From the NCBI RefSeq assembly GCF_000710035.2, contig NZ_JMJJ01000010.1, positions 62,001 to 126,000 on the forward strand: a stretch of DNA of 64,000 nt. Reading direction: 5' to 3'. Made by a program: the position numbers and the translations under genes. The DNA comes from Pantoea ananatis LMG 2665. Its GTDB lineage: Bacteria > Pseudomonadota > Gammaproteobacteria > Enterobacterales > Enterobacteriaceae. Shown here in pieces: positions 9,979-19,435 of the stretch (its first letter is position 1; every line of letters begins with the position of its first letter). The notes under the pieces were generated by a model that ran no database searches, was not told the origin of the DNA, and saw only the letters and a program-made list of their open reading frames with translations.

Positions 9979-12405
9979 TTAATCGTGCGCGACAGCGCTC
10001 TCAATGGTCATGCGTACATCGCTGGTAACCAGCTCAGCCAGGATATGCCAGGTCGCCAGCGTCTGCGCCACGTCTGCATCGCCACTGTCGCTGATATAGC
10101 CTTCATCACGCAGTGTGAGCACCAGTGAGGAAAACACCGCTTTATCAAAGAACTCCGGCGCGTTAATGCCGTGCAACACGCTCAGACGCTGCGCCAGGGT
10201 ACGGCTCTCTTTTTCCAGCGTGCCACGGTTGATGGTGGGCTTGGCACTCAGGATGGAGAAAGTAATGGCGTAGCGCTGCAGCGTCTCACGTACACCTGCG
10301 GCCAGCAGCTGAAGCGTACGGTAACGCGCGGTATTGAACGACAGCAGGCCCGCTTCAATGGTAATCAGCCCCTGACGCGTCAGTTCCTGGCACAAATCAG
10401 TGAGCAACTGCGGCAGTTGGTCATTGCTCCAGCGCAGGAACAGTTCGCTCTTCAGCATGGGGTAAATCAGACTGACCTGACGCAGCAGTTCGGCTTCGCT
10501 CAGATTACGGTGCTGCTGCACAATCGCCGCAATCAGCGCTGGCATCACCAGCATATGATGAATGTTATTACGGTAGTAGGTCATCAGCACGGCCTGCTCG
10601 CGCGGCAGAATAATGATGTCACCAATACTGTCTTTCTCACTCTCGAACTTGTTCATGCTAAGGGCATGGTCCAGCAAGGCTTCGGCGGACATGTCTGGCA
10701 ATGTTGCATCCGGTGAGTAGGGCACATTGCGCAGTAACTGGGTGTAGCACTCCAGTTGCTCAATCAGCTGCTCGCGAGTTAGTGAGCGCTGACGTGAAGC
10801 AAGCAGGGCGGTCACGCACAGGTTCATGGCATTCGCCGCGCCGGCTTCATTGATTCGCACCATGATGGTGGCCGCGATATCATTCGCCGTTGGGGTTAAC
10901 CAACCCGGGCGTTGGGCTTCAATGGGATCGATAGAATCCCGCCATTCAGGAACGCGCTTGTTCAGATAATTTATCAGCGGCAGCGGCTCACCAAAATTCA
11001 CGTATCCCTGGCCGAGGTTACGCAGCTTGCGCAAGCCGCGCACCATCTGCATAAAGCCTTCTTTCTCTTTAACGGCACCGCGCAGTTCTTTCGCGTAGGT
11101 TCCCACTTCCATGACATGTTCATAGCCGATGTAAATAGGCACTAACGTGATAGGGCGCGTACCGCCGCGCAGCATGGCCTGCAGCGTCATGGATAACGTC
11201 CCGGTTTTAGGATCCAGCAGTCGGCCAGTACGTGAACGGCCGCCTTCAACGAAGTACTCGACGGAATAGCCGCGGGTAAAAAGCTCGCCCAGATATTCGC
11301 GGAAAACGGTGGAGTAGAGCTTGTTGCCCTTAAAGGTACGGCGAATAAAGAAGGCACCCAGACGGCGGAAAATCGGCCCGGCAGGCCAGAAATTCAGGTT
11401 AATACCGGCGGCGATGTGCGGCGGTACCAGCCCCTGGTGATACAGCACGTAAGACAGCAGCAGGTAATCCATGTGGCTGCGGTGGCAGGGCACATAAACG
11501 ATCTCGTGTCCGTCCTGCGCCAACTGACGCACGCGCTCACCGCCGTTCACATTGATACCCTGATAGAGGCGGCTCCAGAGCCAGCCCATTACCCGGTCCG
11601 TCACGCGAATGGCTTCATAGGAGAAGTTGGCGGCAATCTCTTCCATCATCTCGATGGCGTTCTGCTGCGCTTTCTCATGGGAAATCTTTTTACTGCGTGC
11701 TTCGTCTTCTACCGCTTTTTCAATCGCCTTCGATTGCAGCAGGCGGTTGAACAAATCCTGGCGCGCGGGAAGGCGCGGGCCAACAGCCGCCAGACGCTGA
11801 CGGGCAAAGTGGATACGGGCAACCCGGGCCAGTTTCTGGGCGATGGATTTATCCGTGCCGTGCTCAGTCGCCATACGACGCAGAGAGACGGTCGGTGAGA
11901 AGCGCACAAAACTGTCACGTCCATGCCAGAGCACGGCAAAGAATTTTTGTACGCCGTTAAGCAAGCGCAAATGCGGTGGATTGTCTTCACCCTGCACTTC
12001 CCGACCAGGTGCACGACCAAACATAACTGAAACCGGTAACATCTGAATATCAAGCTCAGGATTACTGCGGTGCAGATCAAGATATTCGTGGAAGATTTTT
12101 ACTGACTCGACGCTGGGCACGAAATAGGGGAACACGCGCGGACCGTCGTGAATAAAGACATGGCGCGGCAACAGGGCCCCGTCAATCTCCAGTGGTGAGA
12201 GCGGATCGGGCAGATCGTGCCGGATGCACTGCGCACGCAAAGTGAGGAGATCGGCCTTTGAATCATAAGGCAGGACATACATAATAGGCCGGGTAGGATC
12301 CAGCCCATGTTCGGATACGGGATCGGCCGGAATGGCCTTACTCTTTACCAGAAACGAAAGGGGTAAATTCAGTAATTTATAAAAAAGTATACGCCAACCT
12401 GACAT
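9979..12405 (-). CDS. plsB: Glycerol-3-phosphate 1-O-acyltransferase
   Basis: 808 residues from the ATG at 12405 ([17 protein letters not shown]), agreeing with E. coli PlsB (807). A longer frame opens upstream but has no homologous extension. PlsB acylates sn-glycerol-3-phosphate at the inner membrane, the first step of phospholipid synthesis. The acyltransferase blocks are present: [15 protein letters not shown] (HX4D), [39 protein letters not shown] and [14 protein letters not shown]. It diverges from dgkA, which recycles diacylglycerol into phospholipid, the same pairing as in E. coli. Confidence 0.97.
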   Translation of the reverse strand: MSGWRILFYKLLNLPLSFLVKSKAIPADPVSEHGLDPTRPIMYVLPYDSKADLLTLRAQCIRHDLPDPLSPLEIDGALLPRHVFIHDGPRVFPYFVPSVESVKIFHEYLDLHRSNPELDIQMLPVSVMFGRAPGREVQGEDNPPHLRLLNGVQKFFAVLWHGRDSFVRFSPTVSLRRMATEHGTDKSIAQKLARVARIHFARQRLAAVGPRLPARQDLFNRLLQSKAIEKAVEDEARSKKISHEKAQQNAIEMMEEIAANFSYEAIRVTDRVMGWLWSRLYQGINVNGGERVRQLAQDGHEIVYVPCHRSHMDYLLLSYVLYHQGLVPPHIAAGINLNFWPAGPIFRRLGAFFIRRTFKGNKLYSTVFREYLGELFTRGYSVEYFVEGGRSRTGRLLDPKTGTLSMTLQAMLRGGTRPITLVPIYIGYEHVMEVGTYAKELRGAVKEKEGFMQMVRGLRKLRNLGQGYVNFGEPLPLINYLNKRVPEWRDSIDPIEAQRPGWLTPTANDIAATIMVRINEAGAANAMNLCVTALLASRQRSLTREQLIEQLECYTQLLRNVPYSPDATLPDMSAEALLDHALSMNKFESEKDSIGDIIILPREQAVLMTYYRNNIHHMLVMPALIAAIVQQHRNLSEAELLRQVSLIYPMLKSELFLRWSNDQLPQLLTDLCQELTRQGLITIEAGLLSFNTARYRTLQLLAAGVRETLQRYAITFSILSAKPTINRGTLEKESRTLAQRLSVLHGINAPEFFDKAVFSSLVLTLRDEGYISDSGDADVAQTLATWHILAELVTSDVRMTIESAVAHD

Positions 12406-12533
12406 AGACAATATGAAGCCTCTTGTTAGCAAAGCGGCGCAAGCTTATCAGAAAGCGCAGCAAAAATCTGTGACAGCGACAATTGTGCGCTGCCCAATAT
12501 TGACGTCAATCCTTTGAAAAGAGTTCCTTTATT

Positions 12534-12902
12534 ATGACAAATAATGCCACCGGCCTTAACCGTATTGTGAAAGCGGCCGGCTATTCATGGCAAGGTCTGC
12601 GTGCTGCCTGGCAGCACGAAGCCGCTTTTCGTCAGGAAGCGGTTGCCGCAGTGGTGGCGATTATCCTGGCCTGCTGGCTGGATGTCGATACTGTTTCGCG
12701 CATCCTGATGATTGGTTCTGTCGTGCTGGTGATTATTGTCGAAGTCCTGAACAGCGCGATAGAAGCCGTGGTAGACCGCACAGGCCAGGAGCGTCATCCG
12801 CTTGCCGGGCGGGCAAAAGACATGGGATCCGCTGCCGTTTTTATCGCAATATTACTGGCCCTTTTTGTCTGGGGAACGCTGCTTTGGTCGCATTTGCGAT
12901 AA
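12534..12902 (+). CDS. dgkA: Diacylglycerol kinase
   Basis: 122 residues, three membrane helices. DgkA phosphorylates diacylglycerol left over from membrane-derived oligosaccharide and lipid A decoration, using ATP. Key acidic residues are kept: Glu29 in the N-terminal amphipathic part (WQHEAAF) and Glu70/Glu77 in [27 protein letters not shown] is the family signature. It precedes lexA by about 100 bases on the same strand, but lexA has its own LexA-controlled promoter between them. Confidence 0.96.
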   Translation: MTNNATGLNRIVKAAGYSWQGLRAAWQHEAAFRQEAVAAVVAIILACWLDVDTVSRILMIGSVVLVIIVEVLNSAIEAVVDRTGQERHPLAGRAKDMGSAAVFIAILLALFVWGTLLWSHLR

Positions 12903-12965
12903 GCGTTCCATCTCGGCTCAAATAACTGATTTTGACCTGAGTTTTGGTTTCCATTTCACCAATAC

Positions 12966-12981
12966 CTGTATATACTCACAG
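12966..12981 (+). promoter_or_regulatory. LexA box 1 of lexA
   Basis: CTGTATATACTCACAG is a full CTGT-N8-ACAG match and identical in core to the first operator of E. coli lexA. Confidence 0.96.
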
Positions 12982-12984
12982 CGA

Positions 12985-13000
12985 CTGTATAAACAACCAG
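12985..13000 (+). promoter_or_regulatory. LexA box 2 of lexA
   Basis: CTGTATAAACAACCAG keeps the CTG-N10-CAG frame with one inner mismatch, 3 bases after box 1 and 8 bases before the lexA start. E. coli has the same tandem arrangement for autorepression. Confidence 0.92.
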
Positions 13001-13008
13001 GGGGCGGG

Positions 13009-13623
13009 ATGAAAGCATTAACCAGCAGGCAGCAACAGGTCTACGACTTGATTCGCGACCACATTAATCAAACAGGCATGCCGCCAACGCGTGCAGAAAT
13101 TGCTGCACAACTCGGTTTTCGTTCGCCCAATGCGGCCGAAGAACACCTGAAAGCACTGGCGCGTAAAGGCGTGATTGAAATTGTCTCTGGTGCGTCCCGC
13201 GGTATCCGTTTGTTAATGGAAGAAGAGCCATCAGAGGGCCTGCCGCTGATCGGTCGTGTTGCCGCCGGTGAGCCATTACTGGCCCAGGAACACATTGAAA
13301 CGCATTACAAAGTGGATCCCGACATGTTCAAGCCTTCAGCGGATTTCCTGCTGCGCGTAAGCGGTATGTCAATGAAAGACATCGGCATCATGGATGGCGA
13401 TCTGCTGGCCGTACACAAAACGCAGGACGTGCGCAATGGTCAGGTTGTGGTGGCGCGCATCGATGACGAAGTCACGGTAAAACGCTGGAAAAAGCAGGGT
13501 TCTGTGGTGCATCTCTTACCTGAAAACAATGATTTCGAGCCTATCGTTGTTGACACCCGTGCCCAGTCACTGACCGTTGAAGGTCTGGCCGTGGGCATTG
13601 TGCGTAACGGTGAGTGGCTGTAA
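13009..13623 (+). CDS. lexA: SOS transcriptional repressor LexA
   Basis: 204 residues from ATG 13009, chosen because [19 protein letters not shown] is the family start and GGGGCGGG precedes it; the open frame runs further upstream without meaning. The winged-helix DNA-binding domain covers residues 1-70. The self-cleavage bond Ala86-Gly87 lies in [10 protein letters not shown]. The catalytic dyad is Ser121 (GMSMKD) and Lys158 (EVTVKRW), equivalent to E. coli Ser119/Lys156. LexA represses the SOS regulon until RecA filaments trigger cleavage. It is autoregulated by two boxes and co-transcribed with dinF. Confidence 0.98.
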   Translation: MKALTSRQQQVYDLIRDHINQTGMPPTRAEIAAQLGFRSPNAAEEHLKALARKGVIEIVSGASRGIRLLMEEEPSEGLPLIGRVAAGEPLLAQEHIETHYKVDPDMFKPSADFLLRVSGMSMKDIGIMDGDLLAVHKTQDVRNGQVVVARIDDEVTVKRWKKQGSVVHLLPENNDFEPIVVDTRAQSLTVEGLAVGIVRNGEWL

Positions 13624-13733
13624 AACCGGTTAAGATTGTCGGTTTTCGTCAATCTTACTATTCCCCTGCTTGTCCTTACTTTTCCGCTGTGGGTTGACCT
13701 GAAACCCCGGCGGTTCATCGCACGGATTCACGA

Positions 13734-15056
13734 ATGCGCTTTCTGACGGCTACCGATAAAAAACTGTGGCGGTTAGCGCTGCCCATGATCCTGTCAAATA
13801 TTACGGTTCCTTTGCTCGGCCTGGTCGATACGGCCGTTATTGGCCATCTCGACAGTCCGATCTATCTGGGCGGCGTCGCCGTCGGCACGACCGTCACCAG
13901 CTTTGTCTTCATGTTGCTGCTTTTTCTACGCATGAGCACTACGGGCTTAACGGCACAGGCATTCGGTGCGGGCGATAAGACCGCGCTGGCGCGTGCGCTA
14001 ACACAGCCACTGATCATCGCCCTGGTGGTCGGCATCCTGTTTATCTTCCTCCGCTATCCCGTCACCGCATTGGCGACCCGCTTTGTCGGTGGGGATCCGT
14101 CGGTGCTGGAACAGGCTGCTCTGTTTATTCATATTCGCTGGCTCAGCGCGCCCGCAACGCTGGCTAACCTGGTAATCCTGGGCTGGCTGCTGGGCGTTCA
14201 GTATGCCCGGGCACCCGTCATCCTGCTGGTGGTGGGGAATGTCATCAATATCCTGTTAGATCTTTGGTTGGTTCTGGGCCTGCACTGGGGCGTGTCCGGT
14301 GCTGCCACCGCCACCGCGCTGGCAGAATACGCGACGTTGCTGGTCGGTATGGCAATGGTGTGGCGCGTATTAAGGCTCCGTGGTATCAGGTTTGATATGC
14401 TCGCCCGCAGCTGGCGTGGCGATATTCACCGCCTTCTTCGCCTTAACCGCGATATCTTACTGCGCTCATTGCTCTTGCAGCTCTGCTTTGCCTCGCTGAC
14501 CGTACTGGGTGCCCGTATTGGCCCGGATGTGGTAGCGGTAAATGCTATCCTTCTGATGTTTATCACTTTTACCGCTTATGCCCTGGACGGCTTTGCCTAT
14601 GCCGTCGAGGCCTTTGCTGGCGAAGCACACGGGGCAAAAGACGGTAGCCGACTGCAGCAGGTATGGTTGTCTGCCTGTCGCCAGGCCCTGTTAGTGGCGC
14701 TGTTTTTCTCGCTGGCCTATGCTTTTTTTGGCTATCAGATCGTGACTTTGCTGACTTCTATTCGTGCACTGCAAGAGGCGGCCGATAGTTTTCTGATTTG
14801 GCAGATGGTGTTACCGCTGATCGGCGTCTGGTGCTATCTGCTGGATGGCATGTTTATTGGCGCAACGCGGGGTAGAGAAATGCGTAACAGCATGGCAGTG
14901 GCTGCGCTGGGTTATTTCCTGACGCTCACGACACTGCCTTGGCTGGGCAACCATGGTTTGTGGCTGGCTATCGCCGTTTTCCTGGCCCTGCGTGGCTTAT
15001 CCTTGTGGCTGGTCTGGCGGAAGCACTGGCGTAATGGCACCTGGTTCAATGCCTGA
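13734..15056 (+). CDS. dinF: MATE family efflux protein DinF
   Basis: 440 residues with about twelve membrane helices. The N-terminal LALPMILSNITVPLLGLVDTAVIGHL and the GLTAQAFGAGD stretch are DinF hallmarks. DinF is a cation-coupled multidrug exporter of the MATE family, linked in E. coli to protection from oxidative stress and bile salts. It sits 110 bases after lexA with no terminator between, so it is in the SOS operon, as its name (damage-inducible) implies. Confidence 0.95.
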   Translation: MRFLTATDKKLWRLALPMILSNITVPLLGLVDTAVIGHLDSPIYLGGVAVGTTVTSFVFMLLLFLRMSTTGLTAQAFGAGDKTALARALTQPLIIALVVGILFIFLRYPVTALATRFVGGDPSVLEQAALFIHIRWLSAPATLANLVILGWLLGVQYARAPVILLVVGNVINILLDLWLVLGLHWGVSGAATATALAEYATLLVGMAMVWRVLRLRGIRFDMLARSWRGDIHRLLRLNRDILLRSLLLQLCFASLTVLGARIGPDVVAVNAILLMFITFTAYALDGFAYAVEAFAGEAHGAKDGSRLQQVWLSACRQALLVALFFSLAYAFFGYQIVTLLTSIRALQEAADSFLIWQMVLPLIGVWCYLLDGMFIGATRGREMRNSMAVAALGYFLTLTTLPWLGNHGLWLAIAVFLALRGLSLWLVWRKHWRNGTWFNA

Positions 15057-15227
15057 CCGCTCAGCCGTAATTATGACGCAGGATACATAATATTTTCATT
15101 TTTTCCGGCAATCCTGAAATTACCTACTACAATTAACTTTGAATGGCGCTGATGACCAGCGCTTTATATCGTGATTTTGCTTAACTGCAAGATAATGCGA
15201 AACCGAAGGATAACGTGGAGGTCTGCA

Positions 15228-15440
15228 ATGAATAAAGACGAAGCGAGTGGTAACTGGAAACAGTTCAAAGGAAAAATGAAAGAGAAATGGGGCAAGCTGA
15301 CCGATGATGACATGCAAGTCATTGAAGGTAAACGCGATCAGCTGGTCGGTAAAATCCAGGAACGTTACGGCTACGCAAAAGAAGAAGCGGAGAAGGAAGT
15401 AACGGCCTGGGAAGGTTCTAACAAAGATTACCGCTGGTAA
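15228..15440 (+). CDS. yjbJ: CsbD family stress-response protein YjbJ
   Basis: 70 residues from ATG 15228, fixed by GGAGG seven bases upstream. The sequence MNKDEASGNWKQFKGKMKE, KWGKLTDDD and EGKRDQLVGKIQERYGYAKEEAEKEV is the CsbD-like fold, highly charged and without a membrane segment. Such proteins are abundant in stationary or osmotically stressed cells; no activity is known. In E. coli yjbJ lies in the same place between dinF and zur. Confidence 0.94.
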   Translation: MNKDEASGNWKQFKGKMKEKWGKLTDDDMQVIEGKRDQLVGKIQERYGYAKEEAEKEVTAWEGSNKDYRW

Positions 15441-15510
15441 TCACGCTTTTCAGGGACGCTCCTACCCGGGTCGGTACGCTCATGCCGGCCACCGCACAAG
15501 GATGTGCAAA

Positions 15511-16032
15511 CTAGCTCCGCTTACCGCGCTTTTTCCCTTCAGCTTGATGGTCGTGATCACAATGTTCATGCTGTTCACACGCCTCAACTTCAGCACAGTT
15601 CTCACATAAGCCATGCGCTTCGATCACGCTATTTCTGAGGATAAAATGGGCTTCCTCAGCCAAAGAGGCGATGATCTGCTCCGCGCCCTGAGCCTGCTTT
15701 TCGGTCACGCCAGCACAGCGATCGCACACCAGCATAACCGACGTGTGTGCAGGCGCTTCGAAGTGATGGCACATTACGTAGCTGTTATTTGACTCCACCC
15801 GATGAATAAATCCCTGCTCCAGCAGGAAATCCAGCGCGCGATAAACGGTGGGCGGTTTTGCCTGTGGCTCGCTAACCCGCAGCTGATCAAGCAGATCATA
15901 GGCACTGATTGAGCCAGGCTGTCCGGCCATCAACCTCAGCACTTCTGCTCGCTGTGTTGTCAGGCGGACACCGCGCTGTAAACACAGCTTCTCAGCCTGG
16001 GTCATAATTTGCTCTGGCGTCATGGTTGACAT
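15511..16032 (-). CDS. zur: Zinc uptake regulator Zur
   Basis: 173 residues from ATG 16032 (GGAGA upstream); the nearby ATG at 16023 is a weaker alternative. A Fur-family protein: winged helix at residues 1-85 with KPPTVYRALDFLLEQGF, then the metal-binding part. The structural zinc cysteines are visible as CxxC pairs 103/106 and 143/146, and His-rich EHCDHDHQ near the C-terminus could bind zinc. With zinc bound, Zur represses zinc-uptake genes. Downstream residues IEAHGLCENC match E. coli. A probable Zur box lies 21 bases upstream of the start. Confidence 0.95.
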   Translation of the reverse strand: MSTMTPEQIMTQAEKLCLQRGVRLTTQRAEVLRLMAGQPGSISAYDLLDQLRVSEPQAKPPTVYRALDFLLEQGFIHRVESNNSYVMCHHFEAPAHTSVMLVCDRCAGVTEKQAQGAEQIIASLAEEAHFILRNSVIEAHGLCENCAEVEACEQHEHCDHDHQAEGKKRGKRS

Positions 16033-16052
16033 GAAAGTTCTCCGCTGGACAG

Positions 16053-16070
16053 GTGATGTTATCTTATCAC
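16053..16070. promoter_or_regulatory. Candidate Zur box in the zur promoter
   Basis: GTGATGTTATCTTATCAC has inverted GTGAT/ATCAC ends. Its part ATGTTATctTATCACA agrees with the znu operator of E. coli as I recall it (ATGTTATaaTATCACA). It is 21 bases upstream of the zur ATG. Autoregulation is inferred. Confidence 0.6.
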
Positions 16071-16459
16071 AATAATTATGTTGACGCTGAACCTCGCCAG
16101 GAGTCCCTAAGCCTGCCTTTTTGGCCGCTTTTCCCCCTGTTTTCCCCCGGCAACAACCCGCCTGAGACCAGTGTATTTCAGAATGTTTATAGATATTTTT
16201 TACTTTTACTTTACATCTCACTGAGTTAAGCACTAATGTTTAAATGTTCTTAATAAAGTGCTGGCTCAGACCGGATTTGCCTGAAGCTTTTCTGGCGGTA
16301 ACTGCACATATCGGATCGAAAAATAATCAATCCACGGAATTGCGCCACTATTTACTCTGAATTCACAGCAATAAAGCGTTAGCAATCCTCCACAATGGAG
16401 CTAACAAACTATTCAGTCGTTAATGTTTTGACGGCAATATTTCAGGTGATGATAAGCAA

Positions 16460-17731
16460 ATGGCAAAATTAACCGTACCACGTTCCGTTCTGGTTTTTCC
16501 TGCAGTGTTCAATGCCCTGGTTTTCTCATCTTCCGCGCTGGCCGCAGGAACCTGGTATGATGCCCGTAACGATGCCATGGGTGGAACAGGCGTGGCGTCC
16601 TCGACCTACGGATCAGCCGTTCTGGCCAACCCGGCCTTGATGACCAAAGCGAAACCTGATGACGATGTCAGCATCATTATTCCCAGTGCCGGTGCGCAAA
16701 TCACCGACAAAGACAAGATGGTCGATAAGATCGATAACATCACTGACACAGTGAATCGCTATCAGGATCTGTTCGAAAATGCATCGGGGTTTGAGCTGTT
16801 GCGTCGTATTCCTGAGATACAGGCCGCTTCAGGCGACTTAGCGAATACGCTCCGGGACTTACGTGGTAACAAAGCTAATGCCACAGCGGGCGTGGCGATT
16901 GCCGTAACCATCCCTAACGAAACCCTGCCTTTTGCTTTTGTGACTAAGGCTTACGGTACAGCACATGTACGCGCAAACGTGAAAGAGGGCGACATTGTCA
17001 TACTGCAGGGCGTTGCTGATGGCTCCTTTGCAGGTATTCCTGGCGGTCCCTTTGGGCTGGCTAATATCCAAAACTTGCTGGGTTCCAGTGCCAATGGGCT
17101 GGCTGCACTGAATACGGATTATGGTATTGCCGTTGCGCATGAATTCACCATCGCCGGTCAGCCGGTTTCAATTGGCATTACACCCAAGCTGCAAAAAACC
17201 TGGCTGTATAACTATTCCGCCAGCGTCTATAACTACGACAAAAACGATTTACGCGATGGCCGCTACCGCAGCACGGAAAGTGGCTTCAACATTGATGCCG
17301 GCATGGCGACAGTGTTTGCTGAAAACTGGACGCTGGGCGTGACCGGACAAAACCTGGTTTCCCGCGATCTGGAAACGAAAGAAGTGAACGGCTACCGCGA
17401 TACTTACGAAATCCGGCCGTTAGTAACCGCGGGTTTAGCCTGGGATAAAGGTCCCGTTACCCTGACAGGCGATGTTGATCTGACTGAAACCCACCGTTTT
17501 AAATCGCAGGAAAACAGCCAGTACGCTGGCGTCGGTGCGGAATACCGTGTACTGGACTGGCTGCAGTTACGTGCTGGTTACCGCGCGGACATGCGTTCGA
17601 CTGATGAGAACGTAGCCACAGCCGGTTTCGGCCTGTCACCATTCAATAATTCTGTGCACCTGGATCTGGCGGGTTCGGTAGGCCAAAACAATACCTGGGG
17701 CGCGATGGCTCAGCTCGGATTTAATTTCTAA
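16460..17731 (+). CDS. TraF-like (PF13729-type) outer-membrane protein
   Basis: 423 residues. A signal peptide ends near ALAAGT (residues 28-31), followed by WYDARNDAMGGTGVASSTYGSAVLANPAL, the opening typical of FadL-like barrels annotated 'conjugal transfer protein TraF'. The rest alternates as a beta barrel (YNYSASVYNYD, LQLRAGYRADM) and ends in AQLGFNF, a terminal-Phe outer-membrane sorting signal. Despite the name there are no conjugation genes nearby, so a role in transfer is unlikely. A porin or hydrophobic-substrate channel is inferred. It stands alone between zur and dusA. Confidence 0.75.
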   Translation: MAKLTVPRSVLVFPAVFNALVFSSSALAAGTWYDARNDAMGGTGVASSTYGSAVLANPALMTKAKPDDDVSIIIPSAGAQITDKDKMVDKIDNITDTVNRYQDLFENASGFELLRRIPEIQAASGDLANTLRDLRGNKANATAGVAIAVTIPNETLPFAFVTKAYGTAHVRANVKEGDIVILQGVADGSFAGIPGGPFGLANIQNLLGSSANGLAALNTDYGIAVAHEFTIAGQPVSIGITPKLQKTWLYNYSASVYNYDKNDLRDGRYRSTESGFNIDAGMATVFAENWTLGVTGQNLVSRDLETKEVNGYRDTYEIRPLVTAGLAWDKGPVTLTGDVDLTETHRFKSQENSQYAGVGAEYRVLDWLQLRAGYRADMRSTDENVATAGFGLSPFNNSVHLDLAGSVGQNNTWGAMAQLGFNF

Positions 17732-17745
17732 TCTCCGCCATTCAC

Positions 17746-17772
17746 GGGCGGGCGATACCTTGTCGCCCGCCC
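17746..17772 (+). terminator. Strong hairpin after the TraF-like gene
   Basis: GGGCGGGCGA (17746-17755) and TCGCCCGCCC (17763-17772) form a perfect 10-bp stem 14 bases after the stop. The T-run is poor, so termination may be incomplete. Confidence 0.65.
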
Positions 17773-17829
17773 TTATGCTATCCTTGCGCAGAATATCATC
17801 ACTGTTAACCACCGGACCGACTGCGCTTC

Positions 17830-18825
17830 ATGACCGATACTTTTTCATCCCAACGCTTCTCCATTGCCCCCATGCTCGACTGGACTGACCGTCACTGTCG
17901 CTATTTCCATCGCCAGCTTACGGCTGACACGCTGCTGTATACCGAGATGGTAACAACGGGCGCGATTATTCACGGCAAAGGCGATTATCTGGCATACAGC
18001 GAGCAGGAGCACCCGGTCGCATTGCAGTTGGGCGGCAGCGATCCCGCAGCCCTGGCGCAGTGTGCGGCGCTGGCAGAGCAGCGCGGTTACGATGAGGTGA
18101 ACCTCAATGTCGGTTGCCCGTCAGACCGGGTACAGAATGGTCGTTTTGGCGCCTGCCTGATGGCGGAAGCTGGCTTAGTGGCTGACGGCATCAAAGCGAT
18201 GCGCGATGTGGTGGATATCCCGGTAACGGTTAAAACGCGCATCGGCATTGACGATCAGGACAGCTATGCTTTCCTTACCGACTTTATCGGCACGGTTGCC
18301 GAACGCGGTGGTTGTGACACCTTTATTATCCATGCCCGCAAAGCCTGGCTTTCCGGACTCAGCCCGAAAGAGAACCGTGAGATCCCACCGCTGGATTATC
18401 CACGTGTTTACCAGTTAAAACGCGATTTCCCTCAGTTAACGATTGCGATTAACGGCGGCGTTAAAACGCTTGAAGAAGCGAAAACGCATCTTCAGCATCT
18501 GGATGGCGTCATGATGGGCCGCGAAGCCTATCAAAACCCCGGTATCCTCGCACAGGTGGATCGTGAATTATTTGGCCGCGACCGTCCTGCTGTCGATCCG
18601 GTTGCGGTGGTGCGCGCGATGTATCCTTATATCGAGGCAGAACTGTCGAAAGGCACCTATCTCGGCCATGTCACGCGCCATATGTTGGGCCTGTTCCAGG
18701 GCATTCCTGGTGCACGTCAGTGGCGTCGTCATCTTAGTGAAAATGCGCACAAACCTGGCGCTGACGTCCGCGTGCTGGAGGCGGCGCTGGCGTTGGTCGC
18801 CGACAAAATTCCTCAGGAAGCCTAG
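17830..18825 (+). CDS. dusA: tRNA-dihydrouridine(20/20a) synthase DusA
   Basis: 331 residues. DusA is an FMN enzyme reducing U20/U20a in the tRNA D-loop with NADPH. The TIM-barrel start [16 protein letters not shown], the catalytic cysteine Cys96 in [14 protein letters not shown], and the FMN/phosphate-binding [11 protein letters not shown] and [12 protein letters not shown] stretches are present. The protein follows E. coli DusA nearly line by line. A terminator follows, so it is monocistronic and separate from pspG, its usual neighbour. Confidence 0.97.
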   Translation: MTDTFSSQRFSIAPMLDWTDRHCRYFHRQLTADTLLYTEMVTTGAIIHGKGDYLAYSEQEHPVALQLGGSDPAALAQCAALAEQRGYDEVNLNVGCPSDRVQNGRFGACLMAEAGLVADGIKAMRDVVDIPVTVKTRIGIDDQDSYAFLTDFIGTVAERGGCDTFIIHARKAWLSGLSPKENREIPPLDYPRVYQLKRDFPQLTIAINGGVKTLEEAKTHLQHLDGVMMGREAYQNPGILAQVDRELFGRDRPAVDPVAVVRAMYPYIEAELSKGTYLGHVTRHMLGLFQGIPGARQWRRHLSENAHKPGADVRVLEAALALVADKIPQEA

Positions 18826-18832
18826 TTCTGCC

Positions 18833-18858
18833 AAACCAGCCATCAGGCTGGTTTTTTT
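18833..18858 (+). terminator. dusA terminator
   Basis: AAACCAGC and GCTGGTTT pair around CATCAG, followed by a T-run, directly after the dusA stop. Confidence 0.9.
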
Positions 18859-18937
18859 AACACCATAATTTGGTGAATTTCATCATCTTTGGGCTGGGGC
18901 TATTCTGTTATCTTATTTAAAATCAAAAAGTTAACCT

Positions 18938-18954
18938 TTGGCACGTTTCTTGTA
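18938..18954 (+). promoter_or_regulatory. Sigma-54 promoter of pspG
   Basis: TTGGCACGTTTCTTGTA matches the -24/-12 pattern TTGGCACG-N4-TTGCA with one mismatch in the -12 element. It lies 34 bases before the pspG start. E. coli pspG is driven by sigma-54 with PspF. Confidence 0.88.
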
Positions 18955-18987
18955 ATAAATAATCTATTGATAACGAGGAGCACCAAA

Positions 18988-19254
18988 ATGGACATACTTT
19001 TTGTATTGGGTTTTTTCCTGATGCTGTTATTCACCGGCGTGTCCCTGTTAGGCGTCATTGCTGCCCTGATCGTCGCGACGGTGGTGATGTTTATCGGTGG
19101 CGTGTTTGCGCTTATCGTACACGTTCTGCCCTGGCTCATACTGGCGGTGGCAGCGGTGTGGCTTTATCGCCGCTTTTTTACTGATGAAGACACACGTCGA
19201 CGCAACAGGCTCAAACGCCGCTTCAGCCGACTGGAAAGAGATGGCCGGTACTAA
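18988..19254 (+). CDS. pspG: Envelope stress (phage shock) protein PspG
   Basis: 88 residues from ATG 18988, behind GAGGAG. Two or three hydrophobic segments (MDILFVLGFFLMLLFTGVSLLGV; FALIVHVLPWLILAVAAVWLY) are followed by a basic, charged tail RRRNRLKRRFSRLERDG. PspG is an inner-membrane effector of the phage-shock response that supports proton motive force when the membrane is damaged. The sigma-54 promoter upstream ties it to PspF control although the main psp operon is not in this window. Confidence 0.93.
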   Translation: MDILFVLGFFLMLLFTGVSLLGVIAALIVATVVMFIGGVFALIVHVLPWLILAVAAVWLYRRFFTDEDTRRRNRLKRRFSRLERDGRY

Positions 19255-19399
19255 ATGTGGGCGAGATCACAGGTTAAGAGATTGCCGGTAAGATAATGGC
19301 TGCGGACCATACTTTTTACTTATATTTTCTGTCAGGATGGCTCGCGTGATTTCATAATCTGTTCATCGCTTCTGCCCCTACATCAGTGCGAATGAAAAA

Positions 19400-19434
19400 T
19401 AAAAGAAGGGCTTCCTGCGGGAAGCCCTTTTTAT
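19400..19434. terminator. Bidirectional terminator between pspG and qorA
   Basis: AAGGGCTTCC (19406-19415) and GGAAGCCCTT (19420-19429) form a 10-bp stem flanked by A's on the left and T's on the right, between convergent genes. Confidence 0.92.
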
Positions 19435-19435
19435 T

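Noticed and set aside
10171..10716. 181-codon frame antisense to plsB
   Set aside because: It is the mirror of a highly conserved gene; Gln/Arg-rich composition is typical of a shadow frame.
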